This document shows positions 42,899 through 52,258 of a stretch of 64,000 bases of DNA, in pieces. Numbering within the stretch: the first letter of the stretch is position 1; the number at the start of each line of letters is the position of its first letter. The DNA is from Bradyrhizobium betae. Lineage in GTDB: Bacteria; Pseudomonadota; Alphaproteobacteria; Rhizobiales; Xanthobacteraceae. Location of the stretch: assembly GCF_008932115.1 (NCBI RefSeq), contig NZ_CP044543.1:682001-746000 (forward strand), read 5' to 3'. Under the pieces are notes generated by a model. That model made no database searches. It was not told the origin of the DNA and was given only the letters and a program-made list of their open reading frames with translations. The translations under genes were made by a program, and so were the position numbers.

Positions 42899-45259
42899 CT
42901 ACCATTTGAACGCGGCCGACAGCTCATAGGTGCGCGGCGCGCCGAGCAGGATCTGGTCGGGATAGAACGGATCGCCCCAGATCGCGTAGCGCTTGTCGGC
43001 GATGTTGCGCACGCGGAAGGTCAGGCGGGCCTGATCGACCGCGTTGAACACCGTCTTCGGGATGTCGACGAAGGCGTGGACGTCGGCGACGGTGTAGGCC
43101 TTCATCGTGACAACGTTGGCGTCGGTGTTGTAGCGGTCACCGACATGACGGCCGGTGATGCCGAGCTCCACCGGCCAGGGCGTGAAGAAGCGCCATGACG
43201 CGCCGGCGTTGGCAACGATGCGCGGCACGTTCGGCGGCGTGTTGCCTGAGAACGAGCCGCCAACAAAATTGTAGTCGGCGTAGCGCGCATCGACATAGGC
43301 GACGTTGCCCCACAGCCGCAGCGGCTCGATCGGACGCACCGAGGCGGCGAGCTCGACACCCTTCGACTCCTGCTTCCCTGCGATGTTGAGCGCCATGCCG
43401 CCGGCCGCGGCATAGACGTTCTTGCGCAGGATGTCGTAGGCCGAGAAGGACCACTCCGCGCGGTTGTCCCAGAACAGGTGCTTGACCCCGGTCTCGTAGG
43501 TTCGCGAGGTCGTCAGGTCCAGCGGCTGGGTCGGCAACAGCAGAAAGCTGGTGTTTGCGGCAACGTCGGCGCCGGTCGCGTACTGGCTGAAGAAAGTCAG
43601 GCCGGGCACGGCCTCCCAGGTGTAGCCGATGCGGCCCGTCACCGGCGCCCAGTCCTTCGTGAACGGGAAGCCGGCGTTCTGCAAACCGAACTGGTCGGTC
43701 GAGTTGCGGTCGAGCCCGATATGCTCGACGCGCAGGCCGCCGATCAGCGCGAAAGTCCGCGTCAGCTTGAGCCGGTCCTCGAACGACAGCGCCTCGTTGT
43801 CGATACGCGCGGTCTGCAGCTTGGTCGTAAGCAAGCCGTAATAGCCGCGGGGAGGACCGACCAGCGGAACGTAGTCCCAAGGGAAGTTCGCCGCGCCAGG
43901 CCTGACAAAATCCAGATAGCTTGACGACAACGTCGTGACGAGACGATTGTCGAAACCCGCGATGTTCGCATCCCAGGTCAGGTCGGTGATGTTGCCGACA
44001 AGGCGCTGGCTGTGCGCGACATAGAAGCGCTCGCGATAGACCTGGTTGTTGGTGGAATCGAACGCCTCGATCTCGTTGTTGAACCAGGTGCGCTCGGCGC
44101 CATAACCATAGGCCTGGCTCTTCAGGGTCAGGTCCGGCGCCAGCTTCAACTCGAAGCCGCCGCGCAGCCACACCTCCTGCGCCACGTTGCGATTGTCGAG
44201 AACGTTGTAGTTGGTGTTGAAGGTGCGGTCGTCGATCGTGACGGCGCCGAGATCAGTCCTATTGGAATAGTTACCGGACACGATCCCCGTCGTCGCGTGC
44301 GAACCGCTGAAAGCAACCGGCACCAGCGGCGCCCCCCAATAGGCCTTCGAGCGGTCCTCGCGATACTCGATCGCGCCCCAGATCTTGAGGCTGTCGGAGA
44401 TGCGGTAGTTGAGCTGACCCGACACATCCAGCGTCCTGGTGTTGGTATCGTCGGCAAAGCCGTTGAGCGAGGAGCGGCTGATGTCGAAGCGGTAGTCGAG
44501 CCCCTGCACATTGGTGCTGCCGCCCGAGCCGTAATGCGCACGAAACGAGTTCAGCGAATCCCAGGAAAAATCCGCCTCGTTCCGGATTGGCCCGGTGTGC
44601 GGCTGCTTGGTGACGAAGTTGATCGCGCCGCCGGCGGCGCCCTCGCCCGAGATCAACGAGGCCGGGCCCTTCAGGACTTCCACGGCCTCCAGATTGGCGG
44701 TGTCGGTGATCCGCGAGGTCATGTTCTGCGGGCCGATCTTGATGCCGTTGTAGAGCGTGTTGATCTGGCTGTTGGTGAACCCTCGCATCGAGAAGGCCGC
44801 GGGCTCGGCCGGATTGTCGCCGGAGGTGACGCCGACCGCGCCTTGAGCAACCTCGGACACGGTGCGATAGCCCTGCTCGCGCATGGTCTCAGCCGAAATC
44901 ACCTCGACGGTCGCAGGCGTTTCGCGCACCGTCAGGCCGAGGCGCGATGCGCTTTCGGCGACAACGTTGCTGTTGAGCGGTGTTTGCGCTTGGGTCTGCG
45001 CCGCCGCAACCGGCGCGACGGGTTTGGGCGCGGCCGCTGCAGTCGCGGACCGGCGCGCCGCCGCGCGGCGCGGGCTCTGGCCTTCCCGGCCGGCTGGCCT
45101 CGCCTGCTTGCGGGACTCGACCGGGGACACTTCGATCGGCGGCAGGGGATCGCGGACCTGCTGCGCCATCGCGCCCGACAGATCGACGGCCGCAAGCGAG
45201 GTGAGAGCGGCGGACGCGAGCAGGACGCGGCGCGGTCGTACAATACGAATGGAAAACAC
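42899..45259 (-). CDS. TonB-dependent outer-membrane receptor under B12 control
   Basis: A 786-residue outer-membrane receptor. The signal peptide (about 1-32) ends near AMAQ, followed by an Ala/Arg-rich linker (40-85). The plug domain has VEVISAETMREQGY, SMRGFTNSQINTLYNGIKIG, and NLEAVEVLKGPASLISGEGAAGG. The 22-strand barrel ends APRTYELSAAFKW, an aromatic-terminated strand. The sequence subfamily is that of siderophore receptors, but the gene lies directly below a cobalamin riboswitch and beside cob genes. A corrinoid or cobalt-chelate ligand is therefore likely. It is co-transcribed with the PepSY gene. Confidence 0.88.
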   Translation of the reverse strand: MFSIRIVRPRRVLLASAALTSLAAVDLSGAMAQQVRDPLPPIEVSPVESRKQARPAGREGQSPRRAAARRSATAAAAPKPVAPVAAAQTQAQTPLNSNVVAESASRLGLTVRETPATVEVISAETMREQGYRTVSEVAQGAVGVTSGDNPAEPAAFSMRGFTNSQINTLYNGIKIGPQNMTSRITDTANLEAVEVLKGPASLISGEGAAGGAINFVTKQPHTGPIRNEADFSWDSLNSFRAHYGSGGSTNVQGLDYRFDISRSSLNGFADDTNTRTLDVSGQLNYRISDSLKIWGAIEYREDRSKAYWGAPLVPVAFSGSHATTGIVSGNYSNRTDLGAVTIDDRTFNTNYNVLDNRNVAQEVWLRGGFELKLAPDLTLKSQAYGYGAERTWFNNEIEAFDSTNNQVYRERFYVAHSQRLVGNITDLTWDANIAGFDNRLVTTLSSSYLDFVRPGAANFPWDYVPLVGPPRGYYGLLTTKLQTARIDNEALSFEDRLKLTRTFALIGGLRVEHIGLDRNSTDQFGLQNAGFPFTKDWAPVTGRIGYTWEAVPGLTFFSQYATGADVAANTSFLLLPTQPLDLTTSRTYETGVKHLFWDNRAEWSFSAYDILRKNVYAAAGGMALNIAGKQESKGVELAASVRPIEPLRLWGNVAYVDARYADYNFVGGSFSGNTPPNVPRIVANAGASWRFFTPWPVELGITGRHVGDRYNTDANVVTMKAYTVADVHAFVDIPKTVFNAVDQARLTFRVRNIADKRYAIWGDPFYPDQILLGAPRTYELSAAFKW

Positions 45260-45387
45260 GGTTTTGGACCTCGGTGTGACGTCAGTGGCACGTCACAGCG
45301 AATTAAGGTCCCATCTTCCGGCTCTTAGCCGTCCGATGAAGCCGAATGTCTGTACTCCCCGACCGACATCTTCGCGTGTGACCACGG

Positions 45388-45560
45388 CTGACGGCAGGTC
45401 TCCTGGCTCGCGGGTCGTCACCTTGCGTCGCCTTCCCGGGACCGAGATACCCAGTGGCTCGTGACGCAAGATTCGCCGCTTACAGTTGCGGGGGCAGCCA
45501 CGGCATTGGAGACGACGTCTCCGCACCGCATTCCCTTTTCATCCCCTCTCGGGGAAACCG
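45388..45560 (-). promoter_or_regulatory. Cobalamin riboswitch upstream of the TonB receptor
   Basis: On the minus strand: GGGAATGCGGTG near 45520-45535, the core GCCCCCGCAACTGTAAGCGG (45478-45500), GCCACTGGG, GGGAAGGCG and the B12 box AGCCAGGAGACCTGCC (45393-45408), in the canonical order. It lies 129 bases before the TonB receptor start. Binding of adenosylcobalamin should shut off expression. Confidence 0.95.
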
Positions 45561-45649
45561 TCGCGGCCATCTAGGATTAGGAGCAAGACAGAGTCAATGT
45601 GCAGCGTGCGGCGATATTGCCACAGCGACCAACTTCCCGGGAGACGAGC

Positions 45650-46222
45650 ATGGAAGGCGAGACCTTCCTCTGGCTGATACGACATGCGCCCGTCGCCGGC
45701 GTCGCAGGGACGATCCACGCGTCCGATGCGCCGGCGGATCTCGGCGATCTCGCGCAACTGGAGGCGCTGCGGCAACGCCTGCCGCGCGATGCTGCGAGCT
45801 ATGCCAGCCCGTCGCGGCGCACGGTCGAGACCGCGCGGGCCCTTCGGCTCGAACCGTCATTGATGACCGAATTCAGCGAGCAGAACTTCGGCGACTGGAC
45901 CGGCCGCAAGCACGACGAACTCGCCGCGACCGGTGGTGAGGCCTACACGGAATTCTGGAGCGATCCCGCCCACCAGAGACCGCCGGGCGGCGAAAGCTTC
46001 GAGGATCAGGTCGGGCGCGTGCGGCTGGGACTGTCGCTGATCGCCTCCGGCCCAGCGACGCTTGTCGTGCATTCCGGCACCATCCGCGCGGCGCTCTGCA
46101 TCGCGCTGGATCTGACACCGGAAGCGGCGTTGCGCTTCGTGATCGATCCGCTATCACTGACCCGGATCGACCGGCTCGCGACCGGCTGGCGCGTCGTCTC
46201 GGTCAATCAGCGCATGCCCTGA
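45650..46222 (+). CDS. Histidine phosphatase, CobC/alpha-ribazole phosphatase-like
   Basis: A 190-residue phosphoglycerate-mutase-fold enzyme. The catalytic RHAP is in FLWLIRHAPVAG at the N-terminus, the second Arg in SPSRRTVETARAL, and the catalytic His in VVHSGTIRAAL. EFSEQNFGDWTGRKHDEL is the typical family loop. Next to cobT it probably dephosphorylates alpha-ribazole 5'-phosphate in nucleotide-loop assembly, but generic phosphatase activity is possible. The ATG at 45650 has GGGAGA upstream. It is on the plus strand, convergent with cobT (6 bases apart). Confidence 0.85.
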   Translation: MEGETFLWLIRHAPVAGVAGTIHASDAPADLGDLAQLEALRQRLPRDAASYASPSRRTVETARALRLEPSLMTEFSEQNFGDWTGRKHDELAATGGEAYTEFWSDPAHQRPPGGESFEDQVGRVRLGLSLIASGPATLVVHSGTIRAALCIALDLTPEAALRFVIDPLSLTRIDRLATGWRVVSVNQRMP

Positions 46223-46228
46223 GGCGGT

Positions 46229-47281
46229 TCAGGCGGGACGATCCGGCACGTTGGCCTGCGCGAACGTCGCCATGCCGTTGTGGAGCGCGCAGGCCGACCG
46301 CACCAGCGGCAGCGCGATGGCGGCGCCCGATCCCTCGCCGAGCCTGAGATCGAGGCTGATCAGCGGCTGCACGTCGAGCGCGCGCAGCACCAGCCGGTGC
46401 CCCTGCTCCGCCGATTGGTGCGACGGCAACAGGAATGGCTGGCACGACGGATTGAGCCGCACTGCTGCAAGCGCCGCGACCGAGACGATGAATCCGTCGA
46501 TCAAGACGGGGATGCGGCGTTGCGCTGCCGCAATGATCGCGCCGCAGATCGCCGCGATCTCGAGTCCGCCGACCGCGCACAGAATTTTTTTGGGCGAGGC
46601 CCCGGCAACGCCATGGCGCGCGATCGCAGCGTCGATCACGCGCGCCTTGTGCGCGCGGCCAGCGGCATCGATGCCGGTACCGCTGCCCGCGATCTCCTCA
46701 GCGCTCACGCCGAGAAGGCTCGCAGCCATCGCCGCCGATGTCGTGGTGTTGCCGATGCCCATCTCGCCGAAGATCAGGAGATCGGGCTGACCCGCCTCCG
46801 CGCGCACGACTGCGCGTTGGCCGGCTTCGAAGGCAAACGCCAGTTCGGTGGCAGTGAGCGCGGCTTCGACGCTGAAATCGCGGGTGCCATGGCGCGGCTT
46901 GTCGGCGACGACCCCGGTCATCTCCCCCTGCGCCAGCGTCCCGGCATCGACCACCTCGAGGCTCGAGCCGAGCTCGCGCGCCAGCACGGAGATCGCGGCG
47001 CCGCCGGAGGCAAAATTCGCCATCATCGCGATGGTGACGGCTTGCGGATAGGCCGACACGCCTTGCGCGACGATGCCGTGATCACCGGCGAAGACGATGA
47101 TCGGCACCCGCGCCGCGCGCGGCTGCTCGGTCGCCTGCAGACCCGCAAGCTCGATCGCGAGCTGTTCCAGCCGGCCGAGCGCGCCGGTCGGCTTGGTCAG
47201 CTGCGCCTGCCGCGCGATCGCCGCCTCGCGATGGATCGCGGAGACATCGGGGCATTTTCGAGTGACCCATTCGGGAAGCAT
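46229..47281 (-). CDS. cobT: Nicotinate-nucleotide:DMB phosphoribosyltransferase CobT
   Basis: A 350-residue enzyme that makes alpha-ribazole phosphate from dimethylbenzimidazole and nicotinate mononucleotide (called CobU in Pseudomonas). Landmarks: TKPTGALGRLEQLAIELAGL, VFAGDHGIVAQGVSAYP, MANFASGGAAI, FGEMGIGNTTTSAAM, GTGIDAAG and the C-terminal LDLRLGEGSGAAIALPLV, with the catalytic Glu in LGEGSGA. The length is normal. It is the third gene of the unit cbiM-cobF-cobT below a cobalamin riboswitch. Confidence 0.94.
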   Translation of the reverse strand: MLPEWVTRKCPDVSAIHREAAIARQAQLTKPTGALGRLEQLAIELAGLQATEQPRAARVPIIVFAGDHGIVAQGVSAYPQAVTIAMMANFASGGAAISVLARELGSSLEVVDAGTLAQGEMTGVVADKPRHGTRDFSVEAALTATELAFAFEAGQRAVVRAEAGQPDLLIFGEMGIGNTTTSAAMAASLLGVSAEEIAGSGTGIDAAGRAHKARVIDAAIARHGVAGASPKKILCAVGGLEIAAICGAIIAAAQRRIPVLIDGFIVSVAALAAVRLNPSCQPFLLPSHQSAEQGHRLVLRALDVQPLISLDLRLGEGSGAAIALPLVRSACALHNGMATFAQANVPDRPA

Positions 47282-47296
47282 GCTGCCTCGCTCGCC

Positions 47297-48046
47297 TTAC
47301 GGCCTGCGCTTGAGAATGTAACTATCCATGATCCAGCCATGCCGCTCGCGCGCCTCCTGGCGTGCGGCCAAGATGCGCGGGCCGATCTCAGCCAGCGCGC
47401 CGGACATGACGATCTGGTCGGGCATGCCGAGATAGGCGCCCCACCAGATCTGCAGGCCTTCGGGATCAAGCGACTGGAATGCGGTGCCGCCGTCGAGCAT
47501 CACGACCACAGTGTCGACGCCCTGTGGCCAGCCGCCTTCGCGCAGACGGCGCCCCGTCGTGACCAGAAAGGGCTCGCCGATGTCGTTGAGCGGCAGCGCG
47601 TGCGCCGCGCACAGCGCCTGGATCGAGGTGATGCCGGGCACGACCTCGATATCAGGCAAGGGAGAAAGGCGCCGCGCAATCCGCAGCGAGGAATCGTACA
47701 GCGAGGGATCGCCCCAGATCAGCAGCGCGACCTTGCCGTCACTGCCAAGATGGCTCGCGATCGTCCGCGACCAGGTCGCGGCAACCGCATCGTGCCAATC
47801 GTCTACGCCCTTGCGGTAGTCCGCCTCACCGGCGTCGCGCACGGGAAGATCGAACTCGGCGATCCCAGTCTTGTCGTTGGTCAGCACGTCCGTGCAGAGC
47901 GTCCGCCTGAGATCGGCGAGATCGGATTTCGCGCTTCCCTTGCGCGGGATCAGGACGAGATCGGCCGCGTTGATGGCACGGATCGCGGCGCGCGTGAGCT
48001 GCTCGGGATCGCCGCAACCGATGCCTATCAGGGAGAGCGTGAGCAT
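47297..48046 (-). CDS. cobF: Precorrin-6A synthase (deacetylating) CobF
   Basis: A 249-residue SAM-dependent methyltransferase that methylates C1 and removes the C20 acetyl group in the aerobic corrin pathway. It begins LTLSLIGIGCGDPEQLTRAA, the tetrapyrrole-methylase P-loop. LIWGDPSLYDSSLRIARRL, VVPGITSIQALCAAHALPLN and VVMLDGGTAFQ follow. CobF is diagnostic of the oxygen-dependent route. It lies 15 bases upstream of cobT. Confidence 0.93.
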   Translation of the reverse strand: MLTLSLIGIGCGDPEQLTRAAIRAINAADLVLIPRKGSAKSDLADLRRTLCTDVLTNDKTGIAEFDLPVRDAGEADYRKGVDDWHDAVAATWSRTIASHLGSDGKVALLIWGDPSLYDSSLRIARRLSPLPDIEVVPGITSIQALCAAHALPLNDIGEPFLVTTGRRLREGGWPQGVDTVVVMLDGGTAFQSLDPEGLQIWWGAYLGMPDQIVMSGALAEIGPRILAARQEARERHGWIMDSYILKRRP

Positions 48047-48092
48047 CGCGAGTGCGAAGGGCGGCCGCGATGGCCGCCCGTTCGCTTGTCTC

Positions 48093-48770
48093 TCAGGCCG
48101 CGTTGTGCAGGCGCGGGGTGACGAGGCCGGGTGCGGTGACGCCGCGCAGCGACTTCGCCAGCGCCAGCACCGCCAGATCGGCCAGCGGCTCGATCACGAT
48201 GACGAGCGCATAGGAGGCCGCAAAGGTCGCGATGTTGGCGAGGTTGCTCATGGCAAAGCCGGAGCCATACAGCGCCCAGAACGCGACCCAGCCGATCACG
48301 CCGGCCTGGTAGGTCGTCGAAAGCGCCAGCGCCTGGCGATAGCTGAGATCGACATAGGCGGTGTTGCGCGAAATGATCCGCGCCGCAATCGCCTGGATGG
48401 CGAACAGCGGCACCAGCAGCGTCGTGACGTTCATGCCGAATTGCGGCAAATCCGGCGGCTCGAAGAACACGCCCTGGAACAGCAGACCGAAGGCTAGGCC
48501 GAGAGCTGCGGGGGCCGCCCCGAACAGCAGGAACAAGGTCGAGCCGAGAATGAAGTGCACCTCGGAGACGCCGACCGGGAAGTGCGGCAGGATTTCGAAG
48601 AAGGTGAAGACGAGCGCGGTGGTGGCGAGGGTGCGCAACGCAAGCGAGCCGATGCCCTGCTCGCGCACGGTCTCGACCGCGAGCTTCAGGGCAACGCCGC
48701 CTGCGGCGATGCCCGTTGCGTAACTCAACACGAGCTTGGCGCCCGTCACGATCCCGGGTTCGATATGCAT
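48093..48770 (-). CDS. cbiM: Cobalt ECF transporter S-component, CbiM-like
   Basis: A 225-residue inner-membrane protein with about 6-7 helices, starting MHIEPGIVTGAKLVLSYATG. The N-terminal Met-His is the metal-binding end of CbiM proteins. VGVSEVHFILGSTLFLLFGA is the family signature. No cbiN, cbiQ or cbiO follows; instead cobF is next after 46 bases. It may work with modules encoded elsewhere or as a stand-alone carrier. It lies directly below a cobalamin riboswitch, as expected for cobalt uptake. Confidence 0.9.
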   Translation of the reverse strand: MHIEPGIVTGAKLVLSYATGIAAGGVALKLAVETVREQGIGSLALRTLATTALVFTFFEILPHFPVGVSEVHFILGSTLFLLFGAAPAALGLAFGLLFQGVFFEPPDLPQFGMNVTTLLVPLFAIQAIAARIISRNTAYVDLSYRQALALSTTYQAGVIGWVAFWALYGSGFAMSNLANIATFAASYALVIVIEPLADLAVLALAKSLRGVTAPGLVTPRLHNAA

Positions 48771-48819
48771 GGCTCAGATCCTTCCTGCCGTCACACCCGA
48801 CGGCGTTGGCCTCAAAACA

Positions 48820-48985
48820 CGCACGGCCGGTCTCCTGGCTCGCGGCTCACTGGGTTCTCCGGCCTTCCCGAGCCTTGCGGCCCAGTGGCGGTTCGGAGTC
48901 CCTTCACCGCTTACAGTCGCGGGGGCGGCTGGGGTTTGGGGCGCCGCAATTGGGTCCGCCCATCCCCATTCCCGATTATGCTCCG
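48820..48985 (-). promoter_or_regulatory. Cobalamin riboswitch upstream of cbiM-cobF-cobT
   Basis: On the minus strand: GGGAATGGGG in the 5' arm, the core GCCCCCGCGACTGTAAGCGG (about 48910-48932), GGGAAGGCCG and the B12 box AGCCAGGAGACCGGCC (48825-48840), 55 bases before the cbiM ATG. It lies between the cobA stop and the cbiM start, so cbiM-cobF-cobT can be regulated separately from cobA. Confidence 0.95.
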
Positions 48986-49072
48986 GCGCTTTGCGCCGCG
49001 TCGAGCACCATGCATCTCCTGTGTGCCCCTTTCGCGGAGCCTGCGTCAAGGGGCGAGCGGCGGCCGGAGCGA

Positions 49073-49804
49073 TCATGACGGATAATCCCCCGCCAGCGCA
49101 CCGAACAGGATCACGGCCGCCGTCGACGCCGCGCCGCCGCGCGCAAGCTGCTCCGCCAGTTCGGCAATTGTGGTGCGGACCAGCCGCTCATCGGGGCGCC
49201 CGAGAGATTCGGCGAACAGCGCCGGAGTGCCTGGCGCCAGACCGTGTTCGATCAATTTCGCGACAAGCGCCGGAAAGGTGCGGCGGCCCATATAGACCAC
49301 GGTGGTCGCTTCGGGATCGGCCAGCGCCGCCCAGTTCAGGTTCTGCGGCAGCTCACCGGTGACATCGGCCCCGGTGACGAACTGCACCCGGCGCGAGGTG
49401 TGGCGCCGGGTCAGCGGAATGCCGGCTTGCGCCGCAGCGACGCAGGCCGTGGTGACGCCGGGAATGATCTCGTAGCCGATGCCGGCTTCGCGCAGCGTCT
49501 CGAGCTCCTCCTCAAGGCGGCCGAAAATGCCGGCATCGCCGGACTTCAGCCGCACCACACGGACGCCGGTCGCAGCATAGTCGACCAGCAGACGGTTGAC
49601 GTGGTGCTGCTTGGTCGAGGGCCGCCCTGCCCGTTTCCCCACCGCGACGAGATTGGCGCCGGGCCGGGCGAGTTCGAGGATCGCGCCGGAGGCGAGATCG
49701 TCATAGAGCACGACGTCGGCCTCGCGCAGCCGCGCGGCCCCCTTCAGCGTGAGCAGCTCGGGATCGCCGGGGCCGGCGGAGACGAAAGTGACAAAACCGC
49801 TCAC
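49073..49804 (-). CDS. cobA: Uroporphyrinogen-III C-methyltransferase CobA
   Basis: A 243-residue enzyme that makes precorrin-2 from uroporphyrinogen III with two SAM. N-terminal FVSAGPGDPELLTLKGAARL is the family P-loop. VVRLKSGDAGIFGRLEEEL, GYEIIPGVTTACVAAAQAG and TVVYMGRRTFP follow. There is no fused siroheme dehydrogenase domain. It is the last gene of the coupled cobL-cobE-cobM-cobB-cobA run. Its start overlaps the cobB stop by 4 bases (ATGA). Confidence 0.94.
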   Translation of the reverse strand: MSGFVTFVSAGPGDPELLTLKGAARLREADVVLYDDLASGAILELARPGANLVAVGKRAGRPSTKQHHVNRLLVDYAATGVRVVRLKSGDAGIFGRLEEELETLREAGIGYEIIPGVTTACVAAAQAGIPLTRRHTSRRVQFVTGADVTGELPQNLNWAALADPEATTVVYMGRRTFPALVAKLIEHGLAPGTPALFAESLGRPDERLVRTTIAELAEQLARGGAASTAAVILFGALAGDYPS

Positions 49805-51114
49805 CGGTCCTCCGCGATCAGATGGAAGAACGTGCCGGTGGCGTGTCCGCGGCGCGAGCCGGTCTCGGCGATGACGGCGCCAGTCGCATCGTGCACCACC
49901 GCGAGCGGCGTATCCGGCTGCGCGACGATCGTCGAATAATGGAACTCGTGGCCGCGCAGCCGTGCGCCGACCCGATGCCCCGGCATCGGGGCAGCGAGCG
50001 CAGCGAGACGATAGCCCAGATGCATGCGGCGCTTGGCAAAGCTCGTCTCCAGGCCGAGCAGCCCCGTCATCTCATGGCGGATGCCGTCGGCGTCGGTGAG
50101 GCCTTCACCCAGCACCATATAGCCTCCGCATTCGCCGTGCACCGGCCGCGTTTCGGCGAAGGCGCGCAAACCACCACGGAACTGCGCATTGGCGGCGATC
50201 TTTCCGGCATGAAGCTCGGGATAGCCGCCGGGCAACCAGCACACATCGGCGCTTGCGTCAGGCACCTCGTCGGCCAGGGGCGAGAACGGCAGGATCTCGG
50301 CGCCCGCCGCGCGCCAGGCTTCCAGCATGTGCGGATAGACGAAGGAGAACGCGGCATCACGCGCAAGCGCGATGCGCTGCCCGGGCGGCGTGACGTTCAG
50401 GCCGTTCGCCGCAGGCTGCGGTGACCAGGCCGCGGCCGATCGCAACACCGCATCGAGATCGACATGCTCGGCAACGAAGCGCGCGGCCTCGTCGATCAGC
50501 GAGCCGATCTCCGCCTGCTCCTCGGCCTGCACCAGGCCGAGATGCCGCTTCGGCAGGCTGATCTCCGCATGGCGCGGCAGAGCGCCGAACATGGTGATGC
50601 CGGCCTCGAGCAGCGCATGCCTCACAAGGTTTTCGTGGCGCGGACTTGCGACGCGATTGAGCACGACGCCGGCAAGCCGCACGCCGGGCCGGTAGTCGCG
50701 CAGGCCTGCGGCGATCGCCGCCGCCGTCTGCGCCTGCCCGGAAGGGTCGATCACCAGCAGCACCGGCCAGCCCAGCATCTGCGCGATATCGGCGGTGGCG
50801 CCGGTGCCGGAGACGCCAGGCGCGGCGACGCCGTCGAACAGGCCCATCGAGCCCTCGGCAAGCACGACATCGGCATCAAGGCCGCGGCTGACGAGATGCG
50901 CGATCGTCGCGCGATCCATCGCCCAGCTATCGACGTTGACCGAGGCTCGCCCCGTCGCGGCGGCATGAAAGGCAGGGTCGATATAATCGGGCCCGCTCTT
51001 GAAGCACTGCACGTTCAAGCCGCGATTGCGCCAGGCGCGCGCGAGCGCCAGCGTGAGCGTGGTCTTGCCGACGCCGGAGGCCGGCGCGGAGATGACGAGC
51101 CCGGCCGCCATCAC
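49801..51114 (-). CDS. cobB: Cobyrinate/hydrogenobyrinate a,c-diamide synthase CobB
   Basis: A 437-residue glutamine-dependent amidotransferase. The N-terminal dethiobiotin-synthase-like domain has [20 protein letters not shown] and [17 protein letters not shown]. The C-terminal class-I-like glutaminase has [16 protein letters not shown] and [14 protein letters not shown] with the catalytic Cys. Amidation precedes cobalt insertion in the aerobic route, so the true substrate is hydrogenobyrinic acid. Translationally coupled on both sides by ATGA overlaps. Confidence 0.94.
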   Translation of the reverse strand: MMAAGLVISAPASGVGKTTLTLALARAWRNRGLNVQCFKSGPDYIDPAFHAAATGRASVNVDSWAMDRATIAHLVSRGLDADVVLAEGSMGLFDGVAAPGVSGTGATADIAQMLGWPVLLVIDPSGQAQTAAAIAAGLRDYRPGVRLAGVVLNRVASPRHENLVRHALLEAGITMFGALPRHAEISLPKRHLGLVQAEEQAEIGSLIDEAARFVAEHVDLDAVLRSAAAWSPQPAANGLNVTPPGQRIALARDAAFSFVYPHMLEAWRAAGAEILPFSPLADEVPDASADVCWLPGGYPELHAGKIAANAQFRGGLRAFAETRPVHGECGGYMVLGEGLTDADGIRHEMTGLLGLETSFAKRRMHLGYRLAALAAPMPGHRVGARLRGHEFHYSTIVAQPDTPLAVVHDATGAVIAETGSRRGHATGTFFHLIAEDR

Positions 51115-51893
51115 GACGCCTCCGGAAAGCGCGGCTCGGCGCCGACAGGCCGATAGCGGCGATCATAGTCGGCGGCATAGAGACGGCTCTCGTCAAAATT
51201 GGCTGCGCCGAGCGTCCTGCCGACCAGGATGAGCGCGGTGCGTTCCATCTCGGCGCCGACAGCGGCATCGAGCGTCGCCAGCGTGGCGCGGACGATGCGC
51301 TGGTCCGGCCAGCTCGCGCGCCAGACGATCGCGACGGGACAGTCCGCGCCGTAATGCGGCATCAGCTCGGCGATGACCTTGCCGAGCAGATGGATCGACA
51401 GATGGATGGCGAGCACCGCGCCGGTCGCTGCGAATGCAGCGAGATTTTCGCCCTCGGGCATCGCACTGGCACGTCCCGGCGTGCGCGTCAGCACCACCGT
51501 CTGCGCAAGGCCGGGCAACGTCAGCTCAGCCTCCAGCGCAGCCGCGGCCGCCGAGAAGGAGGGCACGCCGGGTGTCACCGTGCAGGGAATCCCGAGCGCG
51601 CGCAGGCGGCGGAGCTGCTCGCCCATCGCCGACCAGATCGAGAGATCGCCGGAATGCAGCCGCGCGACATCCTTGCCGTCCGCATGCGCGGCAGCGATCT
51701 CCGCGATGATGTCGTCGAGCGACAGGGCTGCGGTGTTGACGATGCGCGCGCCGGGCGGGCAATGCGCCAGCACACCCTCGGGCACCAGCGAACCTGCATA
51801 GAGGCAGACCGGACAGGCGGTGATCAGGTCGCGGCCGCGCAGTGTCAACAGATCGGGGGCGCCAGGCCCCGCGCCGATGAAGTGCACCGTCAT
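51111..51893 (-). CDS. cobM: Precorrin-4 C(11)-methyltransferase CobM
   Basis: A 260-residue SAM methyltransferase. [22 protein letters not shown] is the N-terminal P-loop (residues 3-24), followed by [41 protein letters not shown] and [20 protein letters not shown]. The pattern YAGSLVP with the HSGDLSIW loop is characteristic of CobM/CbiF. The ATG at 51893 overlaps the cobE stop by 4 bases. Confidence 0.94.
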   Translation of the reverse strand: MTVHFIGAGPGAPDLLTLRGRDLITACPVCLYAGSLVPEGVLAHCPPGARIVNTAALSLDDIIAEIAAAHADGKDVARLHSGDLSIWSAMGEQLRRLRALGIPCTVTPGVPSFSAAAAALEAELTLPGLAQTVVLTRTPGRASAMPEGENLAAFAATGAVLAIHLSIHLLGKVIAELMPHYGADCPVAIVWRASWPDQRIVRATLATLDAAVGAEMERTALILVGRTLGAANFDESRLYAADYDRRYRPVGAEPRFPEAS

Positions 51894-52258
51894 GCGCCGT
51901 CTCCTTCGGCGATCGCCGCAGTCGCGGTCCGGTCCTGCGAGACCACGCGCGTCGCAATCAGTCGCGCGCGAGGGCCAGCGGCCGCGAGCGCTGCGGCTTC
52001 GGCGACCGAGCCCGTGCCGAACTTTTCCACAACGAGATTCGACTGCGTCGGCGTGTCGATCTTCGCGAGCACGTCGGCCGGAACAGCCTTGATCGGCACG
52101 CCGCATTCGCGCGCGAGCTGCTTGAGCACCTCCGCATCAGCCTTGTCGCTGACGGTCGCCACCGCCGCAAGGCCCGCGGGACCACCAGCCGCCAGAAGCG
52201 CCTCGCGCAGCGAAGCCAGCGTGACATCCTTCTTGAACCCAAGTCCGGCGACCTTCAT
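51890..52258 (-). CDS. cobE: Cobalamin biosynthesis protein CobE (CbiG C-terminal domain)
   Basis: A 122-residue protein matching the CbiG C-terminal domain: [40 protein letters not shown] and [21 protein letters not shown]. CobE is needed for aerobic B12 synthesis, but its chemistry is unsettled. The ATG at 52258 is chosen because homology starts there and it overlaps the cobL stop by 4 bases; the ORF extends in frame to 52300. Confidence 0.88.
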   Translation of the reverse strand: MKVAGLGFKKDVTLASLREALLAAGGPAGLAAVATVSDKADAEVLKQLARECGVPIKAVPADVLAKIDTPTQSNLVVEKFGTGSVAEAAALAAAGPRARLIATRVVSQDRTATAAIAEGDGA

